Of a stretch of 8,855 nucleotides of DNA, positions 1-5,754 are shown in pieces. Position numbers and translations under genes: made by a program. Source of the stretch: Bacilli bacterium (GTDB taxonomy: Bacteria > Bacillota_I > Bacilli_A > Izemoplasmatales > Hujiaoplasmataceae); contig JAGYMP010000323.1 of assembly GCA_018400565.1 (NCBI GenBank), positions 1 to 8,855 of the forward strand. Direction: 5' to 3'. Position 1 is the first letter of the stretch, and each line of letters opens with the position of its first letter. The notes under the pieces are model-generated. The model ran no database searches. It was not told the DNA's origin and was given only the letters and a program-made list of their open reading frames with translations.

Positions 1-1
1 C

Positions 2-547
2 GTCGTCGATCTCGACGTCATCAACCCTTATTTCCGTTCACGTGAAAAAGAGACGTTTTTAGACGAACATGGCATTGAAGTGATCTCAACGGATTTAGAA
101 CGAGGCATTCATGCCGATGTTCCCTATATTTCCGGACGCGTGCACAAACCGTTCCGTGACACATCACTCAGGGCAATTTTCGATCTCGGAGGGAATGACC
201 TCGGTGCGAAGCTTCTCAAACAATTCGAAGGCGAAGAACCCTTTGATGTGTTCATGGTCGTGAACACAAAGCGTTATGAGACCGACGATGACAAAAAAAT
301 CACTCAGATCCTCAAAACGATCGAGGATGCAGGCTCTCAACCCGTCACGGGTCTTATCCATAACACCCACTTACTGGAGGAAACGACACCGTCAATGATT
401 TATGACGGTGAGGATATCATTTTGAAAGTCAGTGAAGAACATGGTATTCCGATCATTTTTTCGTGTATCCCGGAGAACATGACAATTGATGAAACGAAAA
501 TAAACGGCGAGGTTTTGCGGCTTCACCGTCACATGACACATATTTAA
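2..547 (+). CDS. ParA/MinD-like P-loop ATPase, 5' partial
   Basis: The reading frame is open from the first bases of the window to TAA at 545-547, giving 181 visible residues; the true start and the Walker A loop lie upstream. The visible part opens with VDLDVINPYFRSRE, the strand-plus-switch segment typical of CobQ/CobB/MinD/ParA nucleotide-binding proteins. DLGGND (visible residues 61-66) follows as a Walker B/DxxG-like element, then VVNTKR (about 86-91) as a likely base-recognition strand, and HNTHLLEETT further on. From memory, a soluble ATPase of this type is found beside 2-oxoacid:ferredoxin oxidoreductase genes in anaerobic Firmicutes, and here it ends 19 nt before the ferredoxin gene. 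Its role is unknown; a metallocentre or complex maturation ATPase is one inference. An internal GTG at 80 is not the start, because conserved sequence precedes it. Confidence 0.75.
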   Translation, partial: VVDLDVINPYFRSREKETFLDEHGIEVISTDLERGIHADVPYISGRVHKPFRDTSLRAIFDLGGNDLGAKLLKQFEGEEPFDVFMVVNTKRYETDDDKKITQILKTIEDAGSQPVTGLIHNTHLLEETTPSMIYDGEDIILKVSEEHGIPIIFSCIPENMTIDETKINGEVLRLHRHMTHI

Positions 548-554
548 ATTTATG

Positions 555-561
555 GGAGAGG
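555..561 (+). promoter_or_regulatory. RBS that decides the ferredoxin start
   Basis: GGGAGAGG-like purine run, with GGAGAGG at 555-561, sits 5 nt before ATG 567. An earlier in-frame ATG at 552 would place this Shine-Dalgarno sequence inside the coding region and add five residues (MGEDN) not expected in the family. The start at 567 is therefore preferred. Confidence 0.6.
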
Positions 562-566
562 ATAAC

Positions 567-785
567 ATGCCAAAAGGCACAGTCACATTCAATCATGAGC
601 GATGCAAAGGATGCAATCTTTGTGTTGACGCATGTCCGCAAAAGATTCTGTATCAAGACAAAGAAACCCTGAATAAAGCAGGTTACAACATCATCCGGGT
701 GAGCGACCCGGAAAAATGCATCGGCTGCGCATTCTGCGCGATGATGTGCCCTGATTCGGTCATTACAGTGGAGGTGGAAGACTAA
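567..785 (+). CDS. 2x[4Fe-4S] ferredoxin subunit of 2-oxoacid:ferredoxin oxidoreductase (delta/KorD-VorD type)
   Basis: This 72-residue protein has two complete CxxCxxCxxxC motifs: C13, C16, C19, C23 and C51, C54, C57, C61. It is a bacterial-type dicluster ferredoxin expected to carry electrons from the catalytic beta subunit to external ferredoxin in the cytoplasm. Each motif is followed by Pro, as is usual for 8Fe ferredoxins. Size and position match the separate delta subunit of VOR/KOR/POR complexes. Its TAA stop (783-785) shares its last A with the ATG of the next gene (TAATG), and a strong GGAGGTG at 770-776 inside its 3' end serves that next gene, so the two are translationally coupled. 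The substrate class cannot be read from this subunit. Symbols differ between organisms (vorC, vorD, korD), so none is assigned. Confidence 0.9.
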   Translation: MPKGTVTFNHERCKGCNLCVDACPQKILYQDKETLNKAGYNIIRVSDPEKCIGCAFCAMMCPDSVITVEVED

Positions 786-1855
786 TGGGTAAAATATTGA
801 TGAAAGGAAACGAAGCCATTGCTCTGGCCGCCATCAAAGGCGGTGTGGATGCGTTTTACGGCTATCCCATCACACCTCAGAATGAAGTGCCCGAATATCT
901 TTCCAAACATATGATCGAAAATGGAAAAGTGTTTGTCCAAGCCGAAAGCGAAGTTGCATCGATTAATATGGTTTACGGTGCGGCTGGCGCGGGTGTGCGC
1001 GTGATGACATCATCGTCATCACCGGGAATCGCCTTGATGCAAGAAGGCATTTCTTACATAGCCGGTGCGGAATTACCCTGTGTGATTGTTTCTGTCATGC
1101 GCGGCGGTCCCGGGCTAGGCAACATCCAACCGGCGCAGGGCGATTATTATCAAGCGACGCGCGGCGGCGGCAACGGTGATTATAATTTGATCGTCTATGC
1201 ACCCGAGTCCATTCAAGAGACCATCGATGTCATGAAATCAGCGTTCGACACGGCTGATTATTACCGCAACCCCGTCATGGTGCTCGTGGACGGATTGATC
1301 GGTCAGATGATGGAAGCGGTCGATTTTGACCGGCCCGTTGAGAAACGCGATCTTTCGCTGAAAGATTGGGCGACAAACGGAAAGAAGAATCATCCGGGAA
1401 AAAGAAACATCGCCAATTCACTTCACTTGGGCGCTGAGATTTTGGAAGACCACAACAAGAATCTTAAGAAAAAATACGATAGAATCAAAGAAAACGAAGT
1501 CAAATATGAAATGATCAACATGGACAACCCCGATTACACCATTGTCGCTTATGGCACGATGGCAAGGGTTTGCCGTTCGGCTATCAAGCAACTTAAAAAG
1601 AAAGGCATCGAGGTCGGCATGATCCGCCCGATTGCCCTCTGGCCTTATCCGAAAAAAGCGTTCGACGAGATACCCTCGACCTGCAAGGGCATTATGTGTG
1701 TGGAAATGAGCATGGGTCAGATGCTCGATGACGTGCAGATTTCCAACAGGGGCCGCTTTGACGTCGCTTTTTATGGACGTTATGCCGGCGTTGTGCCAGA
1801 ACCCGAGGAAATCGTCGATGCGATTGAAAACTTTGAGGAATGGAGGGTTGAATGA
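785..1855 (+). CDS. vorB: 2-oxoacid:ferredoxin oxidoreductase alpha subunit, VorB family (3-methyl-2-oxobutanoate type)
   Basis: This 356-residue subunit has the usual length for VorB-type alpha subunits. It starts MGKILMKGNEAIA and carries GYPITPQNE (26-34), the pyruvate-ferredoxin oxidoreductase N-terminal signature. QAESE (52-56) includes the acidic residues that contact the thiamine pyrophosphate aminopyrimidine ring in this superfamily. TSSSSPGIALMQEG (75-88) and RGGPGLGNIQPAQGD (106-120) follow. The C-terminal part (about 240-356) is the transketolase C-like domain with VAYGTMARV and IRPIALWPYP. It forms the active site with the beta subunit, decarboxylating a 2-oxoacid to acyl-CoA. PITPQNE with the QPAQGDYYQATRGGG stretch resembles proteins annotated as 2-oxoisovalerate oxidoreductase. 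Substrate choice is inference; 2-oxoglutarate or pyruvate is possible. The start overlaps the ferredoxin stop by 1 nt and has GGAGGTG at an 8-nt spacing. Confidence 0.88.
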   Translation: MGKILMKGNEAIALAAIKGGVDAFYGYPITPQNEVPEYLSKHMIENGKVFVQAESEVASINMVYGAAGAGVRVMTSSSSPGIALMQEGISYIAGAELPCVIVSVMRGGPGLGNIQPAQGDYYQATRGGGNGDYNLIVYAPESIQETIDVMKSAFDTADYYRNPVMVLVDGLIGQMMEAVDFDRPVEKRDLSLKDWATNGKKNHPGKRNIANSLHLGAEILEDHNKNLKKKYDRIKENEVKYEMINMDNPDYTIVAYGTMARVCRSAIKQLKKKGIEVGMIRPIALWPYPKKAFDEIPSTCKGIMCVEMSMGQMLDDVQISNRGRFDVAFYGRYAGVVPEPEEIVDAIENFEEWRVE

Positions 1856-2604
1856 TGAAAGTCAAATACAAAAAGACAAAAGGACTCACAGACAAACCAC
1901 TTTCATATTGCCCGGGATGCACGCATGGTATCGCACATAAATTAGTCGGCGAGACTCTTGAGGAATTGGATATGCTCGACGATGCGATCGGCATTGCGAG
2001 TGTCGGATGTTCGGTGTTTGCATATCAGTTTTTCAACTGTGACATGCAACAAGCACCGCACGGCAGGGCATGCGCAGAAGCAACTGGCATCAAACGTGTG
2101 TTGCCCGATAACACTGTGTTTACCTACCAGGGTGACGGCGATCTGGCATCCATCGGAATCGCTGAAACCATCCATGCCGCCAACAGGGGCGAAAACATCA
2201 CCGTCATCTTCATCAACAATGCCATTTACGGCATGACAGGCGGACAGATGGCCCCGACGACACTGATCGGTCAAAAAACGACGACATCACAGTCGGGCCG
2301 GGATGCCAAATCACAGGGGTATCCCATTCACATCAGTGAAATGTTGTCGACCATTGAAGGTTCAGCTTACATCGAACGTGTCAGCTTGCATGATCCAAAG
2401 CATGTCATCAAGGCAAAAAAAGCCATCAAAAAAGCATTTACGTATCAAAAGGAAAAACGCGGTTTCACATTGATTGAAGTGTTGTCGTCCTGCCCCGTCA
2501 ACTGGGGTATGAAACCCATCGACGCACTGAAGTGGGTCGAAGAGAACATGGTCGAACAATACCCGCTCGGCGTATACAAGGACAAGGAGGCAAACAATGG
2601 CTGA
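1852..2604 (+). CDS. korB: 2-oxoacid:ferredoxin oxidoreductase beta subunit, TPP-binding (KorB/VorA type)
   Basis: This 250-residue catalytic subunit binds thiamine pyrophosphate and one [4Fe-4S] cluster. Candidate cluster ligands are C20 and C23 (in CPGCTHG), C53 (VGCSV) and C214 (SSCPVNWG), matching the CxxC...C...C pattern of beta subunits lacking the extra ferredoxin domain. GDGD (94-97) followed by NNAIYGMTGGQ (122-132) is the TPP/Mg motif. The C-terminal stretch with MKPIDALKWVEENM is typical of bacterial KorB. It works with the preceding alpha subunit. GGAGGG at 1842-1847 serves two adjacent ATGs: 1852 (ATGA, 4-nt overlap with vorB) and 1855 (1-nt overlap). I report 1852, but 1855 has slightly better spacing. 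The symbol is the family name; it does not claim 2-oxoglutarate as substrate. Confidence 0.88.
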   Translation: MMKVKYKKTKGLTDKPLSYCPGCTHGIAHKLVGETLEELDMLDDAIGIASVGCSVFAYQFFNCDMQQAPHGRACAEATGIKRVLPDNTVFTYQGDGDLASIGIAETIHAANRGENITVIFINNAIYGMTGGQMAPTTLIGQKTTTSQSGRDAKSQGYPIHISEMLSTIEGSAYIERVSLHDPKHVIKAKKAIKKAFTYQKEKRGFTLIEVLSSCPVNWGMKPIDALKWVEENMVEQYPLGVYKDKEANNG

Positions 2605-3157
2605 AAAAACAATCAAAGTCGCCGGATTCGGCGGACAAGGTGTTATGATGTTCGGCAAACTCCTGGCATATGCGGCCACGAAGGAAGACAGGTACAGTCT
2701 TTGGTTTCCTTCCTATGGTCCCGAAACACGTGGAGGCACCGCCAACTGTGCGGTGATTGTCTCTGATGAGGTCATCAACTCCCCGGTGTTCCGCAATGCC
2801 TCACACACAGTCGTCTTTAACCTGCCATCATTGGAAAAGTTCAACGACAGAGTCGAAGATGACAGTTTGTTATTATACAATGCGTCGTTGATTGAGAAGG
2901 AAGTCAAAAACGACAAAGCTCTGGTCGTCGGTGTGCCCTGCAACAAAATCGCGAATGATCTCGGTAATCCGAAAGTGCTTAACATGGTGATGCTCGGCGC
3001 ATACCTGGCTTTGACGAAGTTGTTTTCGGCTGATGTGATTGAAACGGTCCTAAAAGAATATTTGGGCGACAGCAAAGCCGGCATGCTTGATGTCAACAAA
3101 CAAGCGATCAAAGCCGGCATGGATTTCATCGAAGACGCGGGTATTTCCTATGCTTAG
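2597..3157 (+). CDS. korC: 2-oxoacid:ferredoxin oxidoreductase gamma subunit (KorC/VorC type)
   Basis: This 186-residue subunit begins with VAGFGGQGVMMFGK (8-21), the glycine-rich signature of the pyruvate/ketoisovalerate oxidoreductase catalytic (gamma) domain. PSYGPETRGGTANC (38-51) follows, the second conserved block. The length is normal for a free-standing gamma subunit. In the family this domain helps bind CoA and assembles with alpha, beta and the ferredoxin subunit. It overlaps korB by 8 nt (ATGGCTGA) and has a strong AAGGAGG at 2584-2590 with 6-nt spacing. Its own stop overlaps the ptb start by another 8 nt, so oxidoreductase and acyl-CoA-consuming enzymes are made from one coupled transcript. 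Identity as a gamma subunit is firm; the substrate of the complex is not. Confidence 0.88.
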   Translation: MAEKTIKVAGFGGQGVMMFGKLLAYAATKEDRYSLWFPSYGPETRGGTANCAVIVSDEVINSPVFRNASHTVVFNLPSLEKFNDRVEDDSLLLYNASLIEKEVKNDKALVVGVPCNKIANDLGNPKVLNMVMLGAYLALTKLFSADVIETVLKEYLGDSKAGMLDVNKQAIKAGMDFIEDAGISYA

Positions 3158-4070
3158 TTCCATCAACGACCTCATCCGCATGGCGGATGACCTTGACAAC
3201 CCGAAAAAAATGGCTGTCGTCTTCGCCCATGATGAGCCCGTGATCGATGCCGTCAAACAAGCGACGGACCACGGCGTCATCCATCCGGTTTTGATCGGCG
3301 ACAAAGAAAAAATCACAGCCCTCATCAAAACAAAAGATTTGAAAGGGCCGTTTGACATCATCGATGAGACCGATGCAACCAAAGCGACACGTATCGCCAT
3401 GGACATGGTGAATGACGGTGATTGTGATATCGTCATGAAGGGTCTGATTGACACACATTATCTTCTGAAGGGTGTCGTAAGCAGTGGTTACGGCATCAAA
3501 AAATCCCCATTGTTGTCCCATGTGGGCATTGTCAGTTATCCGACACTCGATCGCGTATTGTTTGCATCAGACGGTGCGATGAACATCGAACCGGATGTCT
3601 GGCAGAAAATCCGTATTATCGAAAACGCCGTCTTTTTGGCGAAAACACTTGGGTATGACAATCCGAAGGTTGGCTTGGTTTCGTCGGTTGAGAAAGTCAA
3701 TCCGAAAATCAAATCAACCGTTGAGGCGAAGGAAATCGTCGATCACTATAACAATGACCATGAAGAGGGTTTCATGATCGACGGACCTTTTGCGGTTGAT
3801 AATCTCGTATCGATGGAATCCAAGGAACACAAAGGCATCACGTCGGATGTCGCCGGTGTGGCCGATATTTTGATTTTTCCCAATCTAGACGCCGGCAACA
3901 TCTTCTATAAGACGAGTGTGTTTCTTGCGAACGGAGAATCCGCAGGCATCGTCGTCGGTGCGAAAGTGCCGATCGTCTTGACCTCACGTGCCGATTCCGC
4001 TAAGGCAAAATTCAATTCCATCATGTTGGCGGCGGTGATGAGTGATGGCCTATCAGATTCTGACGATTAA
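3150..4070 (+). CDS. ptb: phosphate butyryltransferase / phosphate acyltransferase
   Basis: This 306-residue protein, about the usual Ptb length, belongs to the phosphate acetyl/butyryltransferase family (acyl-CoA + Pi to acyl phosphate + CoA, cytoplasmic). Conserved blocks are VMKGLIDTHYLL, SHVGIVSYPTLDRVLFASDGAMNIEPD (ending near 148), VEKVNPKIKSTVEA, DGPFAVDN (211-218), HKGITSDVAGVADIL and LTSRADS (277-283). The adjacent butyrate kinase supports Ptb over Pta. ATG 3150 is chosen because MLSSINDLIRMADD matches the expected N-terminus; the frame stays open upstream to an ATG at 3087, but that extension is out-of-frame korC sequence. No strong Shine-Dalgarno precedes 3150, so initiation probably depends on korC translation through the 8-nt overlap (ATGCTTAG). 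With a VOR-type enzyme upstream, the real substrate may be isobutyryl-CoA or another branched acyl-CoA. Confidence 0.9.
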   Translation: MLSSINDLIRMADDLDNPKKMAVVFAHDEPVIDAVKQATDHGVIHPVLIGDKEKITALIKTKDLKGPFDIIDETDATKATRIAMDMVNDGDCDIVMKGLIDTHYLLKGVVSSGYGIKKSPLLSHVGIVSYPTLDRVLFASDGAMNIEPDVWQKIRIIENAVFLAKTLGYDNPKVGLVSSVEKVNPKIKSTVEAKEIVDHYNNDHEEGFMIDGPFAVDNLVSMESKEHKGITSDVAGVADILIFPNLDAGNIFYKTSVFLANGESAGIVVGAKVPIVLTSRADSAKAKFNSIMLAAVMSDGLSDSDD

Positions 4071-5115
4071 TCCAGGCTCGACATCCACGAAAATCGCATT
4101 GTTCATGGACGATCGCATCATCGGTGAAACAACCCTCAAACATGACACCGATGAATTGGCGGCTTATGAAACCATCATCGATCAACTTGATTTCAGACGT
4201 GACATCATTCTCAAGTTTATGGACGATCACGACATCGACCTTAAAGACATCGATGTCTTTGTCGGTCGCGGCGGCATGTTGAAACCGCTCAAGAAAAGCG
4301 GGGCTTATGTCATCGATGAGACGATGCTCGATGATCTGAGGAACTGCCGTTTTGGCTCACATGCCTCAAATCTCGGTGCGCTTTTGGCCGATGAACTCGC
4401 AGAGAGACACAACAGGCCTGCGTATGTCGTCGATCCCGTTTCCATTGATGAGATGGAAGACATCGCACGTGAATGCGGCATGGAAGACATCAAAAGGACG
4501 AGTGTGTTCCATGCACTCAACCAAAAAGCGACCGCACACCTGCATGCAAAAAAAATGAATGCGCAATATGACGATCTGACGTTGATCGTTTGTCATCTCG
4601 GCGGTGGCATCAGCATCGGTTTGCATAAAAAAGGACGCGTGGTCGATGTCAACAACGCCCTTGGCGGCGATGGCCCGTTCTCACCGGAACGCACGGGAAC
4701 CATTCCGACATTTCCCCTGGTTGACATGTGTTTTTCCGGAGAATACACGAAACAGGACCTTCAACGGAAATTAGTCGGCGGCGGCGGACTCGTCGCATAT
4801 CTCAACACATCGGACGGACTCACCATCGAGAAAATGATCGAAGACGGCGATAAGAAAGCCGAATTCTATTTTGATGCCATGGCTTACACGGTCATAAAGG
4901 AAATCGGGTCGCTTTACATGGCTGCCGCCGGTGATGTCGACGGTGTGCTTTTGACCGGGGGGTTGGCTTACAGTGACCATTTCGTCGATTTTGTCAAACA
5001 ACACGTCGAATCAAGTGTAAAGTGTCATGTGTATCCCGGTGAACGTGAACTGGAAGCACTTGCCGAAGGTGCGTTGCGTGTCTTAAACGGCGAAGAAAAA
5101 CCGAGACGTTACTGA
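4045..5115 (+). CDS. buk: butyrate kinase (branched-chain fatty acid kinase possible)
   Basis: This 356-residue acetate/butyrate kinase of the ASKHA fold converts acyl phosphate and ADP to free acid and ATP. The phosphate-1 loop NPGSTSTK is at 9-16. VGRGGMLKPL, DPVSIDEMEDIARECGM and HALNQKA follow. HLGGGISIG is at 184-192, GGDGPFSPERTG at 207-218 and the C-terminal adenosine motif TGGLAYS at 304-310. GRGG, the full-length DPVSIDEMEDIAR block and GDGPFSPERTG fit butyrate rather than acetate kinase. It overlaps ptb by 26 nt, the longest overlap in the operon. GTG 4042 is an alternative start, but ATG 4045 gives the standard MAYQILTINPG N-terminus. It is the last gene before the terminator and is the ATP-yielding step of the pathway. 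Use of isobutyrate, isovalerate or 2-methylbutyrate instead of butyrate cannot be excluded. Confidence 0.93.
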   Translation: MAYQILTINPGSTSTKIALFMDDRIIGETTLKHDTDELAAYETIIDQLDFRRDIILKFMDDHDIDLKDIDVFVGRGGMLKPLKKSGAYVIDETMLDDLRNCRFGSHASNLGALLADELAERHNRPAYVVDPVSIDEMEDIARECGMEDIKRTSVFHALNQKATAHLHAKKMNAQYDDLTLIVCHLGGGISIGLHKKGRVVDVNNALGGDGPFSPERTGTIPTFPLVDMCFSGEYTKQDLQRKLVGGGGLVAYLNTSDGLTIEKMIEDGDKKAEFYFDAMAYTVIKEIGSLYMAAAGDVDGVLLTGGLAYSDHFVDFVKQHVESSVKCHVYPGERELEALAEGALRVLNGEEKPRRY

Positions 5116-5118
5116 CAT

Positions 5119-5140
5119 AACCCCCGAAAGGGGGTTTTTT
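5119..5140 (+). terminator. Intrinsic terminator of the vor-ptb-buk operon
   Basis: AACCCCC, a GAAA tetraloop, then GGGGGTT form a perfect 7-bp stem ending in a run of six T (5135-5140). It begins 3 nt after the buk stop codon. The stem-plus-U-tract form and position make it a strong rho-independent terminator that separates the fermentation operon from the NAD-salvage genes. Confidence 0.95.
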
Positions 5141-5176
5141 CATGCAAGCGGTAAGGAAGAGAAATATGATTGGATG

Positions 5177-5185
5177 TGTTATAAT
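5177..5185 (+). promoter_or_regulatory. Extended -10 sigma-A type promoter for pncA-pncB
   Basis: TGTTATAAT at 5177-5185 is a perfect TATAAT box (5180-5185) with the TGN extension. No good TTGACA-like box lies 16-18 nt upstream (the region there is AAGAGA-like), which fits an extended -10 promoter. The predicted start is near 5192, giving a leader of only about 26 nt before ATG 5218. That leaves no room for a riboswitch. Confidence 0.75.
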
Positions 5186-5201
5186 GAAGACGACGAATTA
5201 T

Positions 5202-5209
5202 AGAAGGAG
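5202..5209 (+). promoter_or_regulatory. RBS of pncA, decides the start
   Basis: AGAAGGAG at 5202-5209 lies 8 nt before ATG 5218. An in-frame GTG at 5209 would start inside this site, so 5218 is preferred. Confidence 0.8.
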
Positions 5210-5217
5210 TGACTGAC

Positions 5218-5754
5218 ATGAAACGTGCATTGATTGTAGTTGATTTTCAGAATGATTTTGTGGACGGCAGCCTGGGCTTTGAAAACGCCGACCGGCTTGA
5301 TGGAATCCTCAGTGAAAAAATCGAGCATGCCCTTGAGCGCGGCGATGATCTTTATTTTACGAAAGACACCCATGAAGAAGACTATCTTGATACACACGAA
5401 GGCAAGAATCTGCCGACGCCCCATTGCATCAAAGGCACGAAAGGTCATGATATTTATGGCAATGTGGCCGACTACGAAGAAAAGGCAACCCACGTGTTCG
5501 AGAAACCCACCTTTCCCTCTCTGGGGCTTGCCAACTATTTGAAACAGACCGATTACGATGAAGTTGAGCTTTGTGGTCTGGTGTCCAACATCTGTGTGCT
5601 CTCAAATGCGGTGATGGTCAAAGCGGCACTCCCCGAAGCAAAAATAATCATCGACAGGCAAGCGACCGACAGCTTCGATCATGAATTGCATGAAAAAGCG
5701 CTTGATGTCATGGAAGGTCTTCAGATAGTCATCAAAGGTGATGACGATGCATAA
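5218..5754 (+). CDS. pncA: nicotinamidase (isochorismatase-like cysteine hydrolase)
   Basis: This 178-residue protein is of the isochorismatase-like hydrolase family and deamidates nicotinamide to nicotinate and ammonia in the cytoplasm. The catalytic triad is visible: D9 in VVDFQNDF, K96 in FEKPTF and C126 in SNICVLSNA. A metal site is likely from D50 and H52 (KDTH) and H69 (TPHC), with E61 a candidate fourth ligand as in some Gram-positive nicotinamidases. PTPHCIKGTKGHDI is the characteristic block after the metal-binding loop. Lys and Cys in this context, with pncB directly downstream, make nicotinamidase much more likely than isochorismatase. Its last 8 nt (ATGCATAA) overlap the pncB start. 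It has its own promoter and strong RBS just after the buk terminator. Confidence 0.9.
   Translation: MKRALIVVDFQNDFVDGSLGFENADRLDGILSEKIEHALERGDDLYFTKDTHEEDYLDTHEGKNLPTPHCIKGTKGHDIYGNVADYEEKATHVFEKPTFPSLGLANYLKQTDYDEVELCGLVSNICVLSNAVMVKAALPEAKIIIDRQATDSFDHELHEKALDVMEGLQIVIKGDDDA

Noticed and set aside
80..547. GTG 80 as the start of a short complete gene
   Set aside because: The frame is open to the window edge, and the upstream codons encode the conserved VDLDVINPYFRSRE segment, so the gene is a 5' truncation, not a 155-residue protein.
1692..1994. Antisense 100-residue reading frame, and similar minus-strand frames opposite every gene (for example 2713-3129, 3050-3454, 6038-6415, 8326-8769)
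   Set aside because: Each lies opposite a well-conserved + strand enzyme, has no recognisable domain or convincing ribosome binding site, and is explained by codon bias of the real gene.
1852..2604. Pyruvate:ferredoxin oxidoreductase as the identity of the complex
   Set aside because: The alpha subunit carries PITPQNE and the VorB-type blocks, and ptb-buk rather than pta-ack follows, which favours a branched-chain or other longer 2-oxoacid. Pyruvate is not formally excluded.
3087..3149. Upstream extension of ptb by 21 residues from ATG 3087
   Set aside because: The extension is out-of-frame korC sequence, has no family similarity that I can see, and would create a 71-nt overlap. ATG 3150 gives the expected N-terminus and length.
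5141..5217. Possible riboswitch or NAD-responsive leader before pncA
   Set aside because: The predicted leader is only about 26 nt and shows no conserved stem or aptamer-like structure.
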